Below, piece after piece: positions 1 to 5,619 of a stretch of 5,619 nt of DNA; the first letter of the stretch is position 1, and every line of letters starts with the position of its first letter. The notes beneath the pieces were generated by a model that saw only the letters and a list, made by a program, of their open reading frames with translations, ran no database searches and was not told the origin of the DNA. The position numbers were made by a program, and so were the translations under genes. Source of the DNA: Candidatus Omnitrophota bacterium (GTDB taxonomy: Bacteria; Omnitrophota; Gorgyraeia; Zapsychrales; Fredricksoniimonadaceae). The stretch is from assembly GCA_016206745.1 (NCBI GenBank), contig JACQQW010000265.1, positions 1 to 5,619 of the forward strand. The letters run 5' to 3'.

Positions 1-1
1 G

Positions 2-1003
2 GTCCCGGTCCTGGGCATTGATATCGGCACCAGCGCCATTAAAGCGGCCGTGATTGCCGCCAATTCAGCCGGCGTGGAATTGATTTCCTGGGCCCTCGAG
101 CGCATTGAAGGCGGCGATGTGAAGGCCGCCCTGTCCGCTGTCCTCAAACGCATTCCATTCACGTCCCAGGTCCCCGTTACTTCGGTCTCAGGTAAAGGGA
201 CCTTGATCCGTTACATCGATATGCCGCGCATGCCGCTGGAAGATCTGCGCAAATCATTTGTGTATGACATAGACAAGTATTTCCCCTTTGATCCGCAGAC
301 CATTTACACCGACTGTTTTATCCTTGACCGGCAAAACAAAGACAAGCGCATGTCCGTGCTGGTGGCCGCGGTCAAAAAAGAGATCGTGGACGAGCGGATA
401 AAACTGTTTAAAGAAGCGGGGATGGAGTTGTCATATATTACCATCAATTCCATCGCTACGGCGAACGCCTTTGAGCGTCTGGGGCCGGCCGCCGCGCCAA
501 AGACCGGGGCGGCCATTGGCGCGGCGAAAGCCATTTTGGATTTAGGGGGAGCGGTCAGCAATATTTTGGTCATTAAGGACCTTTCTCCTTGTTTTACCCG
601 CGATATCTTCATCGGCAGCCAGGAAATAACCAAACAAATCGCCAATATTTTAGGCGTGGACGCGGCCCAGGCCGATGGGCTTAAATGCGGCCCGGGCGAA
701 CGCAGCGCCGAGGTGATGTCTTCCTGCGAAACCGCGCTTAGCCAGCTGGTTTCGGAAATACGGCTGTCGCTGGATTATTTTATGACCGAAAAAAACATCC
801 AGGTCGATGAATTCTTTCTGCTCGGCGGAGGTTCTTTACTCAAGGGCATTGAAGCTGTTTTTGAGAAGAATTTGGGGATGCCGGTGAGGGCCTGGGACCC
901 CCTGAGCGGCCTGCGTTTGGGGCCTTCCATCGCGGCGTCCGGTGTCCAGGCATTTTCCGCGCAATTGGGCGTCGCCGCCGGCCTGGGGTTGGCAAAAATA
1001 TGA
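2..1003 (+). CDS. pilM: Type IV pilus assembly protein PilM, actin-like ATPase (5' end outside window)
   Basis: This is the cytoplasmic actin-like component of the type IV pilus alignment complex; in studied systems it binds ATP and the N-terminal tail of PilN. The frame is open from base 2, and its first codons read VLGIDIGTSAIKAAVI, the phosphate-1 loop of the actin/FtsA/PilM fold. The GTG at 50 is therefore internal and the true start lies upstream of the window. Counting from base 2 (333 residues visible), phosphate-1 is at about residues 4-14. A typical PilM segment follows, with IDMPRMPLEDLRKSF and DKYFPFDP. Phosphate-2 (LDLGGAVSN) is at about 179-187 and the adenosine motif (FLLGGGSLLKG) at about 272-282. 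The gene ends in an ATGA overlap with pilN. The identification is firm from motifs plus the pilNOPQ context; probably only a handful of N-terminal residues are missing. Confidence 0.96.
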   Translation, partial: VPVLGIDIGTSAIKAAVIAANSAGVELISWALERIEGGDVKAALSAVLKRIPFTSQVPVTSVSGKGTLIRYIDMPRMPLEDLRKSFVYDIDKYFPFDPQTIYTDCFILDRQNKDKRMSVLVAAVKKEIVDERIKLFKEAGMELSYITINSIATANAFERLGPAAAPKTGAAIGAAKAILDLGGAVSNILVIKDLSPCFTRDIFIGSQEITKQIANILGVDAAQADGLKCGPGERSAEVMSSCETALSQLVSEIRLSLDYFMTEKNIQVDEFFLLGGGSLLKGIEAVFEKNLGMPVRAWDPLSGLRLGPSIAASGVQAFSAQLGVAAGLGLAKI

Positions 1004-1587
1004 TCGATATAAATTTAGTCCCTCCATCAATGCGCAAAAAATCCGTCACCGGGGTCTTGTCCAGCCTGGATCTGGGTTTCCCGCAGGAGATTTTTTGGGG
1101 CATTGTCATGTTTTGCGCGGGCCTGTTGGTTTTCATCCACGTTTTTTTATTGGGCGCGCAGGCCGTTAACGGCATGATTTTAGCCGGGCATAGGGCCGAA
1201 TGGCAAAAAATTTTGCCGCAGAAGAACGCCATGGATGCCCTGGGCAATGAGGTCAAGGACTTAAGAAAGAAAATGGATGACCTGACGGGTGTCACTTCTC
1301 CCAAGGCCATGGGATGGCCGCGTAAATTAAATGCGGTCAGTGACACGCTTTCCAAAGGGCTGTGGCTGCGCACAATGACGCTGGATGGCGCGGGATTGAC
1401 CATGGAAGGCAGTGTGCTGGTTAGGGACCGGAATGAGATGATGACGGTGGGGAATTTTGTCGCCAATCTTAAAAAGGACGAATTTTTTATGCGCAGCTTT
1501 ACCGGCCTCGAGGTTGTTTCCGTCAGGCGCGGCAAAAAAGGAATGACGGACGTTGCGGATTTTACCGTCACGGCGAAACCGAAGTGA
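1000..1587 (+). CDS. pilN: Type IV pilus inner-membrane alignment protein PilN
   Basis: PilN is a bitopic inner-membrane protein whose short cytoplasmic tail docks onto PilM and whose periplasmic domain pairs with PilO. The 195-residue product starts MIDINLVPPS; the INLVP at residues 4-8 matches the conserved PilN tail (INLLP type) that fits the PilM groove. A single hydrophobic segment at about 31-53 is the membrane helix. A charged, probably coiled-coil stretch follows (about 63-95), then an alpha/beta domain (about 105-193) consistent with the ferredoxin-like fold of PilN, including WLRTMTLDGAGLTMEGSVL. Length is usual for the family. The ATG at 1000 overlaps the pilM stop (ATGA) and has only a weak G-rich stretch upstream, so translation is probably coupled to pilM. 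The 3' end overlaps pilO by 4 bp. The GspL/GspM-like periplasmic proteins of type II secretion are the main alternative, but the INLVP tail and gene order favour PilN. Confidence 0.93.
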   Translation: MIDINLVPPSMRKKSVTGVLSSLDLGFPQEIFWGIVMFCAGLLVFIHVFLLGAQAVNGMILAGHRAEWQKILPQKNAMDALGNEVKDLRKKMDDLTGVTSPKAMGWPRKLNAVSDTLSKGLWLRTMTLDGAGLTMEGSVLVRDRNEMMTVGNFVANLKKDEFFMRSFTGLEVVSVRRGKKGMTDVADFTVTAKPK

Positions 1588-2228
1588 ACCTGATCCGGCA
1601 AATCAACAATTTGGACATCAAGGCCCGTTACGGCATTTTCGCGGCGTGTGTGCTTTTGGCCGCAGGGTTGGATTATGCCCTTTTTTTAAGGCTGCAGATC
1701 AATGATTTAGAAAAAATTAATGAGGAGATCAAGACCTTGTCCGCGGACACGGCGCGGGTTAAAGGGGACATTCAAAGGATCAATGGCATTAAGAAAGGCC
1801 TGGAGGGCATGCGGGCCCGGTTGCGGGAGTTGAATGACAAGATCCGTTCAGTGGATGAAGTGCCGTCCATTTTTGAGGAAATTGCCGGCACAGCCAATGC
1901 CTCCGGTTTTAAGATTGACCAGTTGGACCCATCGAAGGAGGGCCGGCAGCCTTTGATGACGACCCCGGATGCCAAATATTATGTGTTGCCTATTGTGATT
2001 TCGGCGCATTGCGGGTATCATGTGTTTGGCCGTTTTTTAAACAAACTGGAACAGGGCAGTTTATTGTTCCTGGTGCAGGATTTACGGATGGAAGGCAATG
2101 TTATTGCAAATATGAGTAGTCCCGATTACAGGAGTAATCGGGACAGCGGCAAGGACGCCGGTGTCCTTGCTGTCCAGGCAACGTTGAAGGTGGTTTTAGC
2201 GGACAGAACGCCGGAGACAAAGCCATGA
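1584..2228 (+). CDS. pilO: Type IV pilus inner-membrane alignment protein PilO
   Basis: PilO is the partner of PilN in the periplasmic heterodimer that carries PilP and connects the pilus motor to the secretin. The 214-residue product has a short cytoplasmic N-terminus, one membrane helix at about 15-37, a long charged coiled coil at about 39-90, and a C-terminal ferredoxin-like domain at about 92-207 (VPSIFEEIAGTANASGFKI; VLPIVISAHCGYHVFGRFL; LAVQATLKVVLA). The GTG start at 1584 overlaps the pilN stop (GTGA); no clear Shine-Dalgarno precedes it, so expression probably relies on coupling. Oddity: a perfect inverted repeat at 2119-2144 encodes about residues 179-188 (PDYRSNRD core), in the loop between the predicted strand LFLVQDLRME and the last strand. 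It looks like an inserted, tolerated element. The assignment rests on architecture and position, since PilO sequences diverge strongly. Confidence 0.92.
   Translation: MNLIRQINNLDIKARYGIFAACVLLAAGLDYALFLRLQINDLEKINEEIKTLSADTARVKGDIQRINGIKKGLEGMRARLRELNDKIRSVDEVPSIFEEIAGTANASGFKIDQLDPSKEGRQPLMTTPDAKYYVLPIVISAHCGYHVFGRFLNKLEQGSLLFLVQDLRMEGNVIANMSSPDYRSNRDSGKDAGVLAVQATLKVVLADRTPETKP
2119..2144. repeat. Perfect inverted repeat inside pilO
   Basis: The arms GTCCCGATTA (2119-2128) and TAATCGGGAC (2135-2144) are exact reverse complements over 10 bp, separated by the 6-base loop CAGGAG. The flanking bases (A on both sides) do not pair. The repeat is in frame within pilO and encodes a polar stretch (S-P-D-Y-R-S-N-R-D) in a predicted surface loop. 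No U-tract follows and coding continues through it, so it is not a terminator. It may be one copy of a dispersed palindromic element, but only one copy lies in this window, so that is inference. Confidence 0.85.
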
Positions 2229-2575
2229 CCGCCCGTATCGCATTTGGAATATTTTTGATGATGGCCATACCGGCACAAGCCCAAGAAGATGTTTTTGTAT
2301 ATGATGATCACGGCAAGCGCGATCCGTTTGGGCCCCTGGTCACCAACAGCGGGGCCGTGGTGGTTGCCGACAGCGATTTGACGGTCACGGACCTGAGTTT
2401 GGAAGGACTTGTGGCTGATGCCCAGGGGAACAATTTGGCCGTTATTAATGGTAAGATTGTCAAGGCCGGTGACCAGATCGGGCCTTACCGGGTGGACACG
2501 ATCGCTGTGGACCATGTGGAATTGCTCAAAGAGCAGGAACGCATTACGCTGAAGCTGAAAAAAGGAGGGACCTAG
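2225..2575 (+). CDS. pilP: Type IV pilus periplasmic protein PilP, linking PilN/PilO to the secretin
   Basis: PilP bridges the PilN-PilO dimer to the N0 domain of PilQ in the periplasm. The 116-residue product begins with a hydrophobic signal-like segment (residues 4-16) and a likely signal peptidase I site after AQA at 17-19. The family hallmark KRDPFGP lies at 31-37, in the extended region that contacts PilN/PilO. The C-terminal half (about 57-112) is a small beta domain resembling the PilP/GspC homology region, with LAVINGKIVKAGDQIGPYRV followed by VELLKEQERITLKL. It is shorter than the roughly 170-180 residues of well-studied proteobacterial PilP. Those proteins are lipoproteins, but this one contains no cysteine at all, so it cannot be lipidated at a lipobox. 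The ATG overlaps the pilO stop (ATGA), with GGAG at 2213-2216 as a modest ribosome binding site. pilQ starts directly after its stop. Confidence 0.93.
   Translation: MTARIAFGIFLMMAIPAQAQEDVFVYDDHGKRDPFGPLVTNSGAVVVADSDLTVTDLSLEGLVADAQGNNLAVINGKIVKAGDQIGPYRVDTIAVDHVELLKEQERITLKLKKGGT
2561..2568 (+). promoter_or_regulatory. Strong ribosome binding site for pilQ, inside the end of pilP
   Basis: AAAGGAGG at 2561-2568 lies within the last codons of pilP, 7 bases before GTG 2576. It fixes that GTG as the pilQ start and suggests that pilQ, unlike pilN and pilO, has its own efficient initiation site. That would fit the higher copy number a multimeric secretin needs (inference). Confidence 0.85.
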
Positions 2576-3895
2576 GTGCGCTCAGGCCCATTGTCCGCAT
2601 TTATTTTAAGCATGATGTTTTTGGCTGTGCCGGTCAGTGCCGACGAAGGGCTGGTTTCTTTGGACTTTCAAGGCGCGGAGATCCGCAATGTTTTGAAAGT
2701 ATTGTCGTATAAGAGCGGGGTCAATATCGTGGTCAGTCCCGAAGTCGCCGGGACAGTGACCATCCAGCTGACGGACGTCCCGTGGATGAAAGCCCTGGAA
2801 GTGATCCTGGCCACATACGGGTACGGGTATGAGCGCAAGGGGAACATCATTACCGTCATGACCATTGAGAGCCTGAAAAAACTCCGCGAAAACAGCCAGG
2901 CGCTGCAGGAACAGGAACCGCTGATGACCAAGACCTATAATTTGAGCTTTGCCAAAGCGTCCGATGTGGTCGACTCCATCAGCAAGATCAAGACCGCCCG
3001 CGGCAGCATTAATTTTGACCAGAGGACCAATACCTTGATCGTGCGGGACGTGCAAAGCGCGCTGGATTTGATGGACGGCGTGATCAAGACCCTGGACAGC
3101 GTCACCCCGCAGGTCTTGATTGAGGCGAAGGTGGTGGAAATAAAGCTGGATGATACCGACAAGTTCGGCATCGACTGGACCGCGCAGATGACCGCCTCCG
3201 GTTCCAAGAGACCGGCGCTGTTTCCTTTTACGGGGGACGTTTCCAATCGTCAATTGCCGGGGGCATTCCCGTCCCCGGCCTCGTCCCTGTTTTCTTACGG
3301 GACACTGGACCTGACCCAATTGCAGGCCATTTTCTCAATGCTCAAGTCCCGCACGGACACGAACATTTTGTCCAATCCAAGGATTGTGACGCTGGACAAT
3401 CAACCGGCGCGGATTGTGGTTGGAAGGCAGTATCCGATCCCAAGTTATACCTATAACACCGAGCAAGCCAAATTGCAGGTTTCGGGCTGGGCGTATAAAG
3501 ATATCGGGGTCATTTTTGAAGTCACGCCGCATGTCAATAATGCGGGGCTGGTGACGCTGGATTTGCATCCGACGATCACGGCGATCGACGGTACGGCGAC
3601 GGTGGAAAACACTTCGTTGCCGCAGTTGACTGTGGAGGAAGCAAGCACAAAAGTCATGATTAAAAACGGAGAGACTTTGGTAATCGCGGGACTCATTACG
3701 GACCAAACGGACGTCACCAATAAGAAAATCCCGATCCTTGGCGATATCCCCATCTTGGGCGAGGCGTTTAAGAACAAGAACAATACCAGGACCAAAAAGG
3801 AATTGTTGATTTTTCTGACGCCGCACATCATCACCGCGCAGTCCCCGGGGCCGACGAGCAATCCTCCTGCCCCTGCCGCTTCCAGCGGTAAATGA
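2576..3895 (+). CDS. pilQ: Type IV pilus outer-membrane secretin PilQ (compact form)
   Basis: PilQ multimerises into the gated outer-membrane channel through which the pilus extends and retracts. The 439-residue product has a signal peptide with likely cleavage after SA at about 21-22. An N0/STN-like domain spans about 24-98 (VSLDFQGAEIRNVLKVLSYK, then INIVVSP-type core NIVVSPEVAGTVTIQL). One N1/KH-like domain lies at about 118-176 (INFDQRTNTLIVRD). The secretin core spans about 178-418, with QVLIEAKVVEI, ILSNPRIVTLDNQPARI, YKDIGVIFEVTPHV and the terminal signature IPILGDIPILGEAFK at 385-399. A Pro/Ser/Ala tail of about 20 residues ends the protein. Canonical PilQ is roughly 700 residues with AMIN domains before N0; here AMIN is absent and only one N1 is present. 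The GTG start is supported by the upstream AAAGGAGG. GspD or another secretin is possible by sequence alone, but placement after pilMNOP makes PilQ clear. Confidence 0.96.
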   Translation: MRSGPLSAFILSMMFLAVPVSADEGLVSLDFQGAEIRNVLKVLSYKSGVNIVVSPEVAGTVTIQLTDVPWMKALEVILATYGYGYERKGNIITVMTIESLKKLRENSQALQEQEPLMTKTYNLSFAKASDVVDSISKIKTARGSINFDQRTNTLIVRDVQSALDLMDGVIKTLDSVTPQVLIEAKVVEIKLDDTDKFGIDWTAQMTASGSKRPALFPFTGDVSNRQLPGAFPSPASSLFSYGTLDLTQLQAIFSMLKSRTDTNILSNPRIVTLDNQPARIVVGRQYPIPSYTYNTEQAKLQVSGWAYKDIGVIFEVTPHVNNAGLVTLDLHPTITAIDGTATVENTSLPQLTVEEASTKVMIKNGETLVIAGLITDQTDVTNKKIPILGDIPILGEAFKNKNNTRTKKELLIFLTPHIITAQSPGPTSNPPAPAASSGK

Positions 3896-3926
3896 AGCCA
3901 TGGTCTTTCCTCTAAATTAATTCTTT

Positions 3927-3935
3927 AAGGGAGGA
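3927..3935 (+). promoter_or_regulatory. Ribosome binding site for rng
   Basis: AAGGGAGGA at 3927-3935 includes GGGAGG (3929-3934), 7 bases before GTG 3942, and supports that GTG as the rng start. It lies in the 46-bp pilQ-rng gap, which holds no terminator and no convincing promoter, so read-through from the pil operon is plausible. Confidence 0.85.
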
Positions 3936-3941
3936 TAAACT

Positions 3942-5303
3942 GTGTCTAAAGAAATTTTGATCCATGTGGCTGAAGGAGAACGCCGGGTGGCGGTCTTGGT
4001 GGACGGAAAACTCGATGATTTTTACATTGAGCTTGACCGCCACCAAAGCATGATGGGAAACATTTACAAGGGCAGGGTGGAATCCATTCTGCCTTCAATC
4101 AACGGGGCCTTTGTCAACATCGGCCAGGAAAAGAACGGGTTTTTATATTTGACCGACGCGGACAACCCGTTCCTGGGTGATATCGAGAAAATCGAGGACG
4201 AACCGTCCATGGGGCAGAAGCTGTTGAACGTGTTTTTGCCAAAGCCGGCTTCGACTGCGCCGCCGCCCCTGCCAAAGGCGGGCCCCGTCCAGGCCCGGGC
4301 CCAGGCCAAAAAACCGGCCAATGAATTGCCGCTTAAGAAAGACCAGGAAATTTTGGTGCAGGTGGTCAAGGACCCGTTTGGCACCAAAGGCGCGCGCTTG
4401 ACGACCCACATCAGCCTGGCCGGGCGTTTTGTGGTGTACATGCCTTTGGACCGGCACCACGGCATTTCCAAGAAAATCGACAAACCGCAAGAGCGCCTGC
4501 GCCTGCGCGGCATTTTAAAATCGTTTAATTTTGTCAAAGGCGGCGGTTTTATCGTCCGCACGGCGTCCATCGACATAGGCGAACGGGAAATCATCCGGGA
4601 CGCCAAGTTTCTGACGGCCATGTGGGACAAGATCCGCAATTTGGCCAAACAGAAACAGCCGCCGGCCCTGGTCTTCAAGGAATACGATTTGATCTGGAAA
4701 GTGGTGCGCGACCTGCTTAAAGACGAAGTGGAAAAATTGATGATCGACTCGCAGGAAGAGTATGTCAAATTGCGCAAGTTTGCCGAGGCCTCCGCAGGCA
4801 AGGAAATGGTGGCCAAAATCCATTACCATCACGGCCCGCAAGCCATCTTTGACGCCAATGGCATTGCCCGCGAATTGGAAAAGATCTATGAGTCCAAAGT
4901 GTATTTAAAATCCGGCGCCTATGTGGTCATTGAACCGACCGAAGGCCTTATTGTCGTGGATGTCAACAGCGGCCGTTTCAAGACCAAAGGCACGCCGGAG
5001 GAAGCGGCCTTCGCGGTCAACATGGAAGCCGCCCCGGAAATCGCCCGCCAGCTGCGCCTGCGTGATTTGGGCGGGATCATCGTCATCGATTTCATCGACA
5101 TGAACCGGGAAGAGCATAAACGCAAAGTGCTGGGTGCCTTGCGGGACGCCCTGGCCAAGGACCATGCCAAGACCGAGGTCAACCGCATTTCGCAATTGGG
5201 CCTGGTGGAGATGACCCGTGCCCGCACGGGCAAGACCATCGAATCCTTGAAATTCCACGCCTGTCCTTATTGCGAGGGCCGGGGGAAGGTAAAGATTGAC
5301 TAA
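3942..5303 (+). CDS. rng: Ribonuclease E/G family endoribonuclease (RNase G-like), lacking the C-terminal small domain
   Basis: This is a Mg-dependent endoribonuclease that cuts single-stranded AU-rich RNA in rRNA maturation and mRNA decay; it acts in the cytoplasm. In the 453-residue product, the start EILIHVAEGERRVAVLVDG and an S1 domain (from about 36, GNIYKGRVESILPSINGAFVNIG) are typical. The S1 domain is split by a Pro/Ala/Lys-rich insert at about 79-131. The 5'-sensor has IVRTAS with R206/T207, matching E. coli RNase E R169/T170. The catalytic site has D340 and N342 in VDVNSGR and D383 in IDFIDM, matching D303, N305 and D346 with the same 43-residue spacing. The zinc-link is CPYC at 441-444, again at the E. 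coli spacing. The protein stops nine residues after the second cysteine, so the small domain that completes the tetramer in RNase E is missing, as is any degradosome scaffold. RNase G is the better name by length. Confidence 0.94.
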   Translation: MSKEILIHVAEGERRVAVLVDGKLDDFYIELDRHQSMMGNIYKGRVESILPSINGAFVNIGQEKNGFLYLTDADNPFLGDIEKIEDEPSMGQKLLNVFLPKPASTAPPPLPKAGPVQARAQAKKPANELPLKKDQEILVQVVKDPFGTKGARLTTHISLAGRFVVYMPLDRHHGISKKIDKPQERLRLRGILKSFNFVKGGGFIVRTASIDIGEREIIRDAKFLTAMWDKIRNLAKQKQPPALVFKEYDLIWKVVRDLLKDEVEKLMIDSQEEYVKLRKFAEASAGKEMVAKIHYHHGPQAIFDANGIARELEKIYESKVYLKSGAYVVIEPTEGLIVVDVNSGRFKTKGTPEEAAFAVNMEAAPEIARQLRLRDLGGIIVIDFIDMNREEHKRKVLGALRDALAKDHAKTEVNRISQLGLVEMTRARTGKTIESLKFHACPYCEGRGKVKID

Positions 5304-5323
5304 TTTAGGGGTATGTGTATAAT
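5296..5323 (+). promoter_or_regulatory. Predicted sigma70-type promoter for rplU
   Basis: The -35 box TTGACT (5296-5301, five of six consensus bases) and a perfect -10 box TATAAT (5318-5323) are separated by 16 bp. The -35 box overlaps the last codons and stop of rng. Transcription would begin near 5330, giving a leader of about 24 bases, too short for a folded ribosomal-protein autoregulatory leader. This implies that rplU, and probably genes beyond the window, can be expressed independently of the pil-rng transcript. Confidence 0.72.
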
Positions 5324-5340
5324 TATTTTTTCACATTATC

Positions 5341-5348
5341 TAGGAGGA
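5341..5348 (+). promoter_or_regulatory. Ribosome binding site for rplU
   Basis: TAGGAGGA at 5341-5348 contains AGGAGG (5342-5347), 6 bases before ATG 5354. It is a near-ideal Shine-Dalgarno sequence, as expected for a highly expressed ribosomal protein, and it fixes the start. Confidence 0.88.
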
Positions 5349-5353
5349 ACATC

Positions 5354-5619
5354 ATGTTCGCAGTCGTGCAATTAGGGTCCAGCCAATTTAAAGTGGCCGA
5401 AGGTGAGACCATTACCGCCACTCGTATGGATTATGTACCGGTACAAAGAATCGTCCTGGATAAAGTCCTGCTCGTGTCCGACGGCAAGACCGTCAAGATA
5501 GGCCGGCCATTCCTTAAGGATGCGGAAGTCAAGGCCGAAGTCGTTGGGCACCCCCGTGGTGTTAAAGTCGTGGCGTTTAAGTACCGCAAGCGCAAAGATT
5601 CCGCCCGCACCCACGGCCA
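5354..5619 (+). CDS. rplU: 50S ribosomal protein L21 (3' end outside window)
   Basis: L21 (bL21) binds 23S rRNA in the large ribosomal subunit. The frame from ATG 5354 stays open to the window edge and gives 88 complete codons. It starts MFAVVQLGSSQFKVAEGETI, matching the L21 start (YAVIKTGGKQYKV type). The middle has LDKVLLVSDGKTVKIGRPFL at about 35-54, then AEVVGHPRGVKVVAFKYRKRKD at about 61-82, the beta-barrel end and basic tail that contact rRNA. The final visible residues (RTHG, probably then H) align with the conserved KQGHRQ region, so about 12-15 residues are missing. The usual next genes are rpmA (L27) and obgE, but they lie outside this window. Identification is secure. Confidence 0.96.
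   Translation, partial: MFAVVQLGSSQFKVAEGETITATRMDYVPVQRIVLDKVLLVSDGKTVKIGRPFLKDAEVKAEVVGHPRGVKVVAFKYRKRKDSARTHG

Noticed and set aside
50..52. GTG at 50 as the pilM start
   Set aside because: The same frame is open to base 2 and upstream codons encode the phosphate-1 motif LGIDIGTSAIK, which an actin-like protein needs, so the start lies outside the window.
989..1013. TTGGCA and TATAAA around the pilN start as a promoter
   Set aside because: The spacer is only 13 bp and the boxes lie across the ATGA overlap in a translation-coupled operon.
840..1601. Long antisense open frame opposite pilM/pilN (253 codons), and a similar one opposite rng at 4064-4816
   Set aside because: Both lie wholly opposite well-supported genes, have low-complexity Ser/Arg/Pro-rich translations without a recognisable domain, and arise from the codon bias of the sense genes.
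3874..3890. Hairpin at the pilQ 3' end (CCGCT/AGCGG with loop TCC) as a terminator
   Set aside because: The stem is only 5 bp of perfect pairing (7 with a G-U), lies inside the coding region and is followed by TAAATGAAGCC rather than a T-run.
5321..5334. T-rich run after rng as an intrinsic terminator
   Set aside because: There is no GC-rich stem before the run; the bases upstream are instead the -10 box and spacer of the predicted rplU promoter.
1..5619. CRISPR array, tRNA or rRNA genes, insertion sequences, defence or phage genes
   Set aside because: No regularly spaced direct repeats, cloverleaf-like segments, transposase motifs or terminal repeats were seen; coding sequence of the seven genes fills nearly the whole window.

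Overview
The window carries the type IV pilus alignment and secretin operon pilM-pilN-pilO-pilP-pilQ, followed on the same strand by an RNase E/G-family ribonuclease gene (rng) and the start of rplU (ribosomal protein L21). All seven genes are on the + strand. Coding density is near-complete, and the only non-coding gaps are 46 bp (pilQ-rng) and 50 bp (rng-rplU). The first gene (pilM) runs in from the left edge and the last (rplU) runs off the right edge.

Organism: an outer-membrane secretin together with PilM/N/O/P means a diderm bacterium. GC is, by eye, slightly above 50%. rng beside rplU is a familiar order in Deltaproteobacteria-like groups and several uncultured diderm phyla. The compact secretin, the short RNase and a palindromic insert inside pilO make me lean weakly towards an uncultured lineage of the Omnitrophota type, but the sequence alone does not settle this.

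Layout: pilM (2-1003, 5' end missing) overlaps pilN (1000-1587) by 4 bp. pilN overlaps pilO (1584-2228) by 4 bp, and pilO overlaps pilP (2225-2575) by 4 bp. pilP abuts pilQ (2576-3895) with no gap. This is a tightly translation-coupled block. rng (3942-5303) follows with its own strong Shine-Dalgarno sequence. rplU (5354 onward) has a convincing sigma70-type promoter whose -35 box lies across the rng stop codon.

How the genes work together: PilM is an actin-like cytoplasmic protein that binds the N-terminus of PilN. PilN and PilO form the inner-membrane, periplasm-spanning heterodimer, PilP links that dimer to the secretin, and PilQ forms the outer-membrane pore for the pilus fibre. The RNase and L21 belong to RNA processing and translation. 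Their place after pilQ looks like a junction between a surface-structure operon and a housekeeping operon.

I found no new defence, mobile or secretion system. The most unusual item is a perfect 10-bp inverted repeat in frame inside pilO. It sits in a predicted surface loop and resembles a protein-tolerated palindromic insertion element. Other points worth checking are the RNase that ends just after its zinc-link motif, the AMIN-less short PilQ, and the PilP without a lipobox cysteine.
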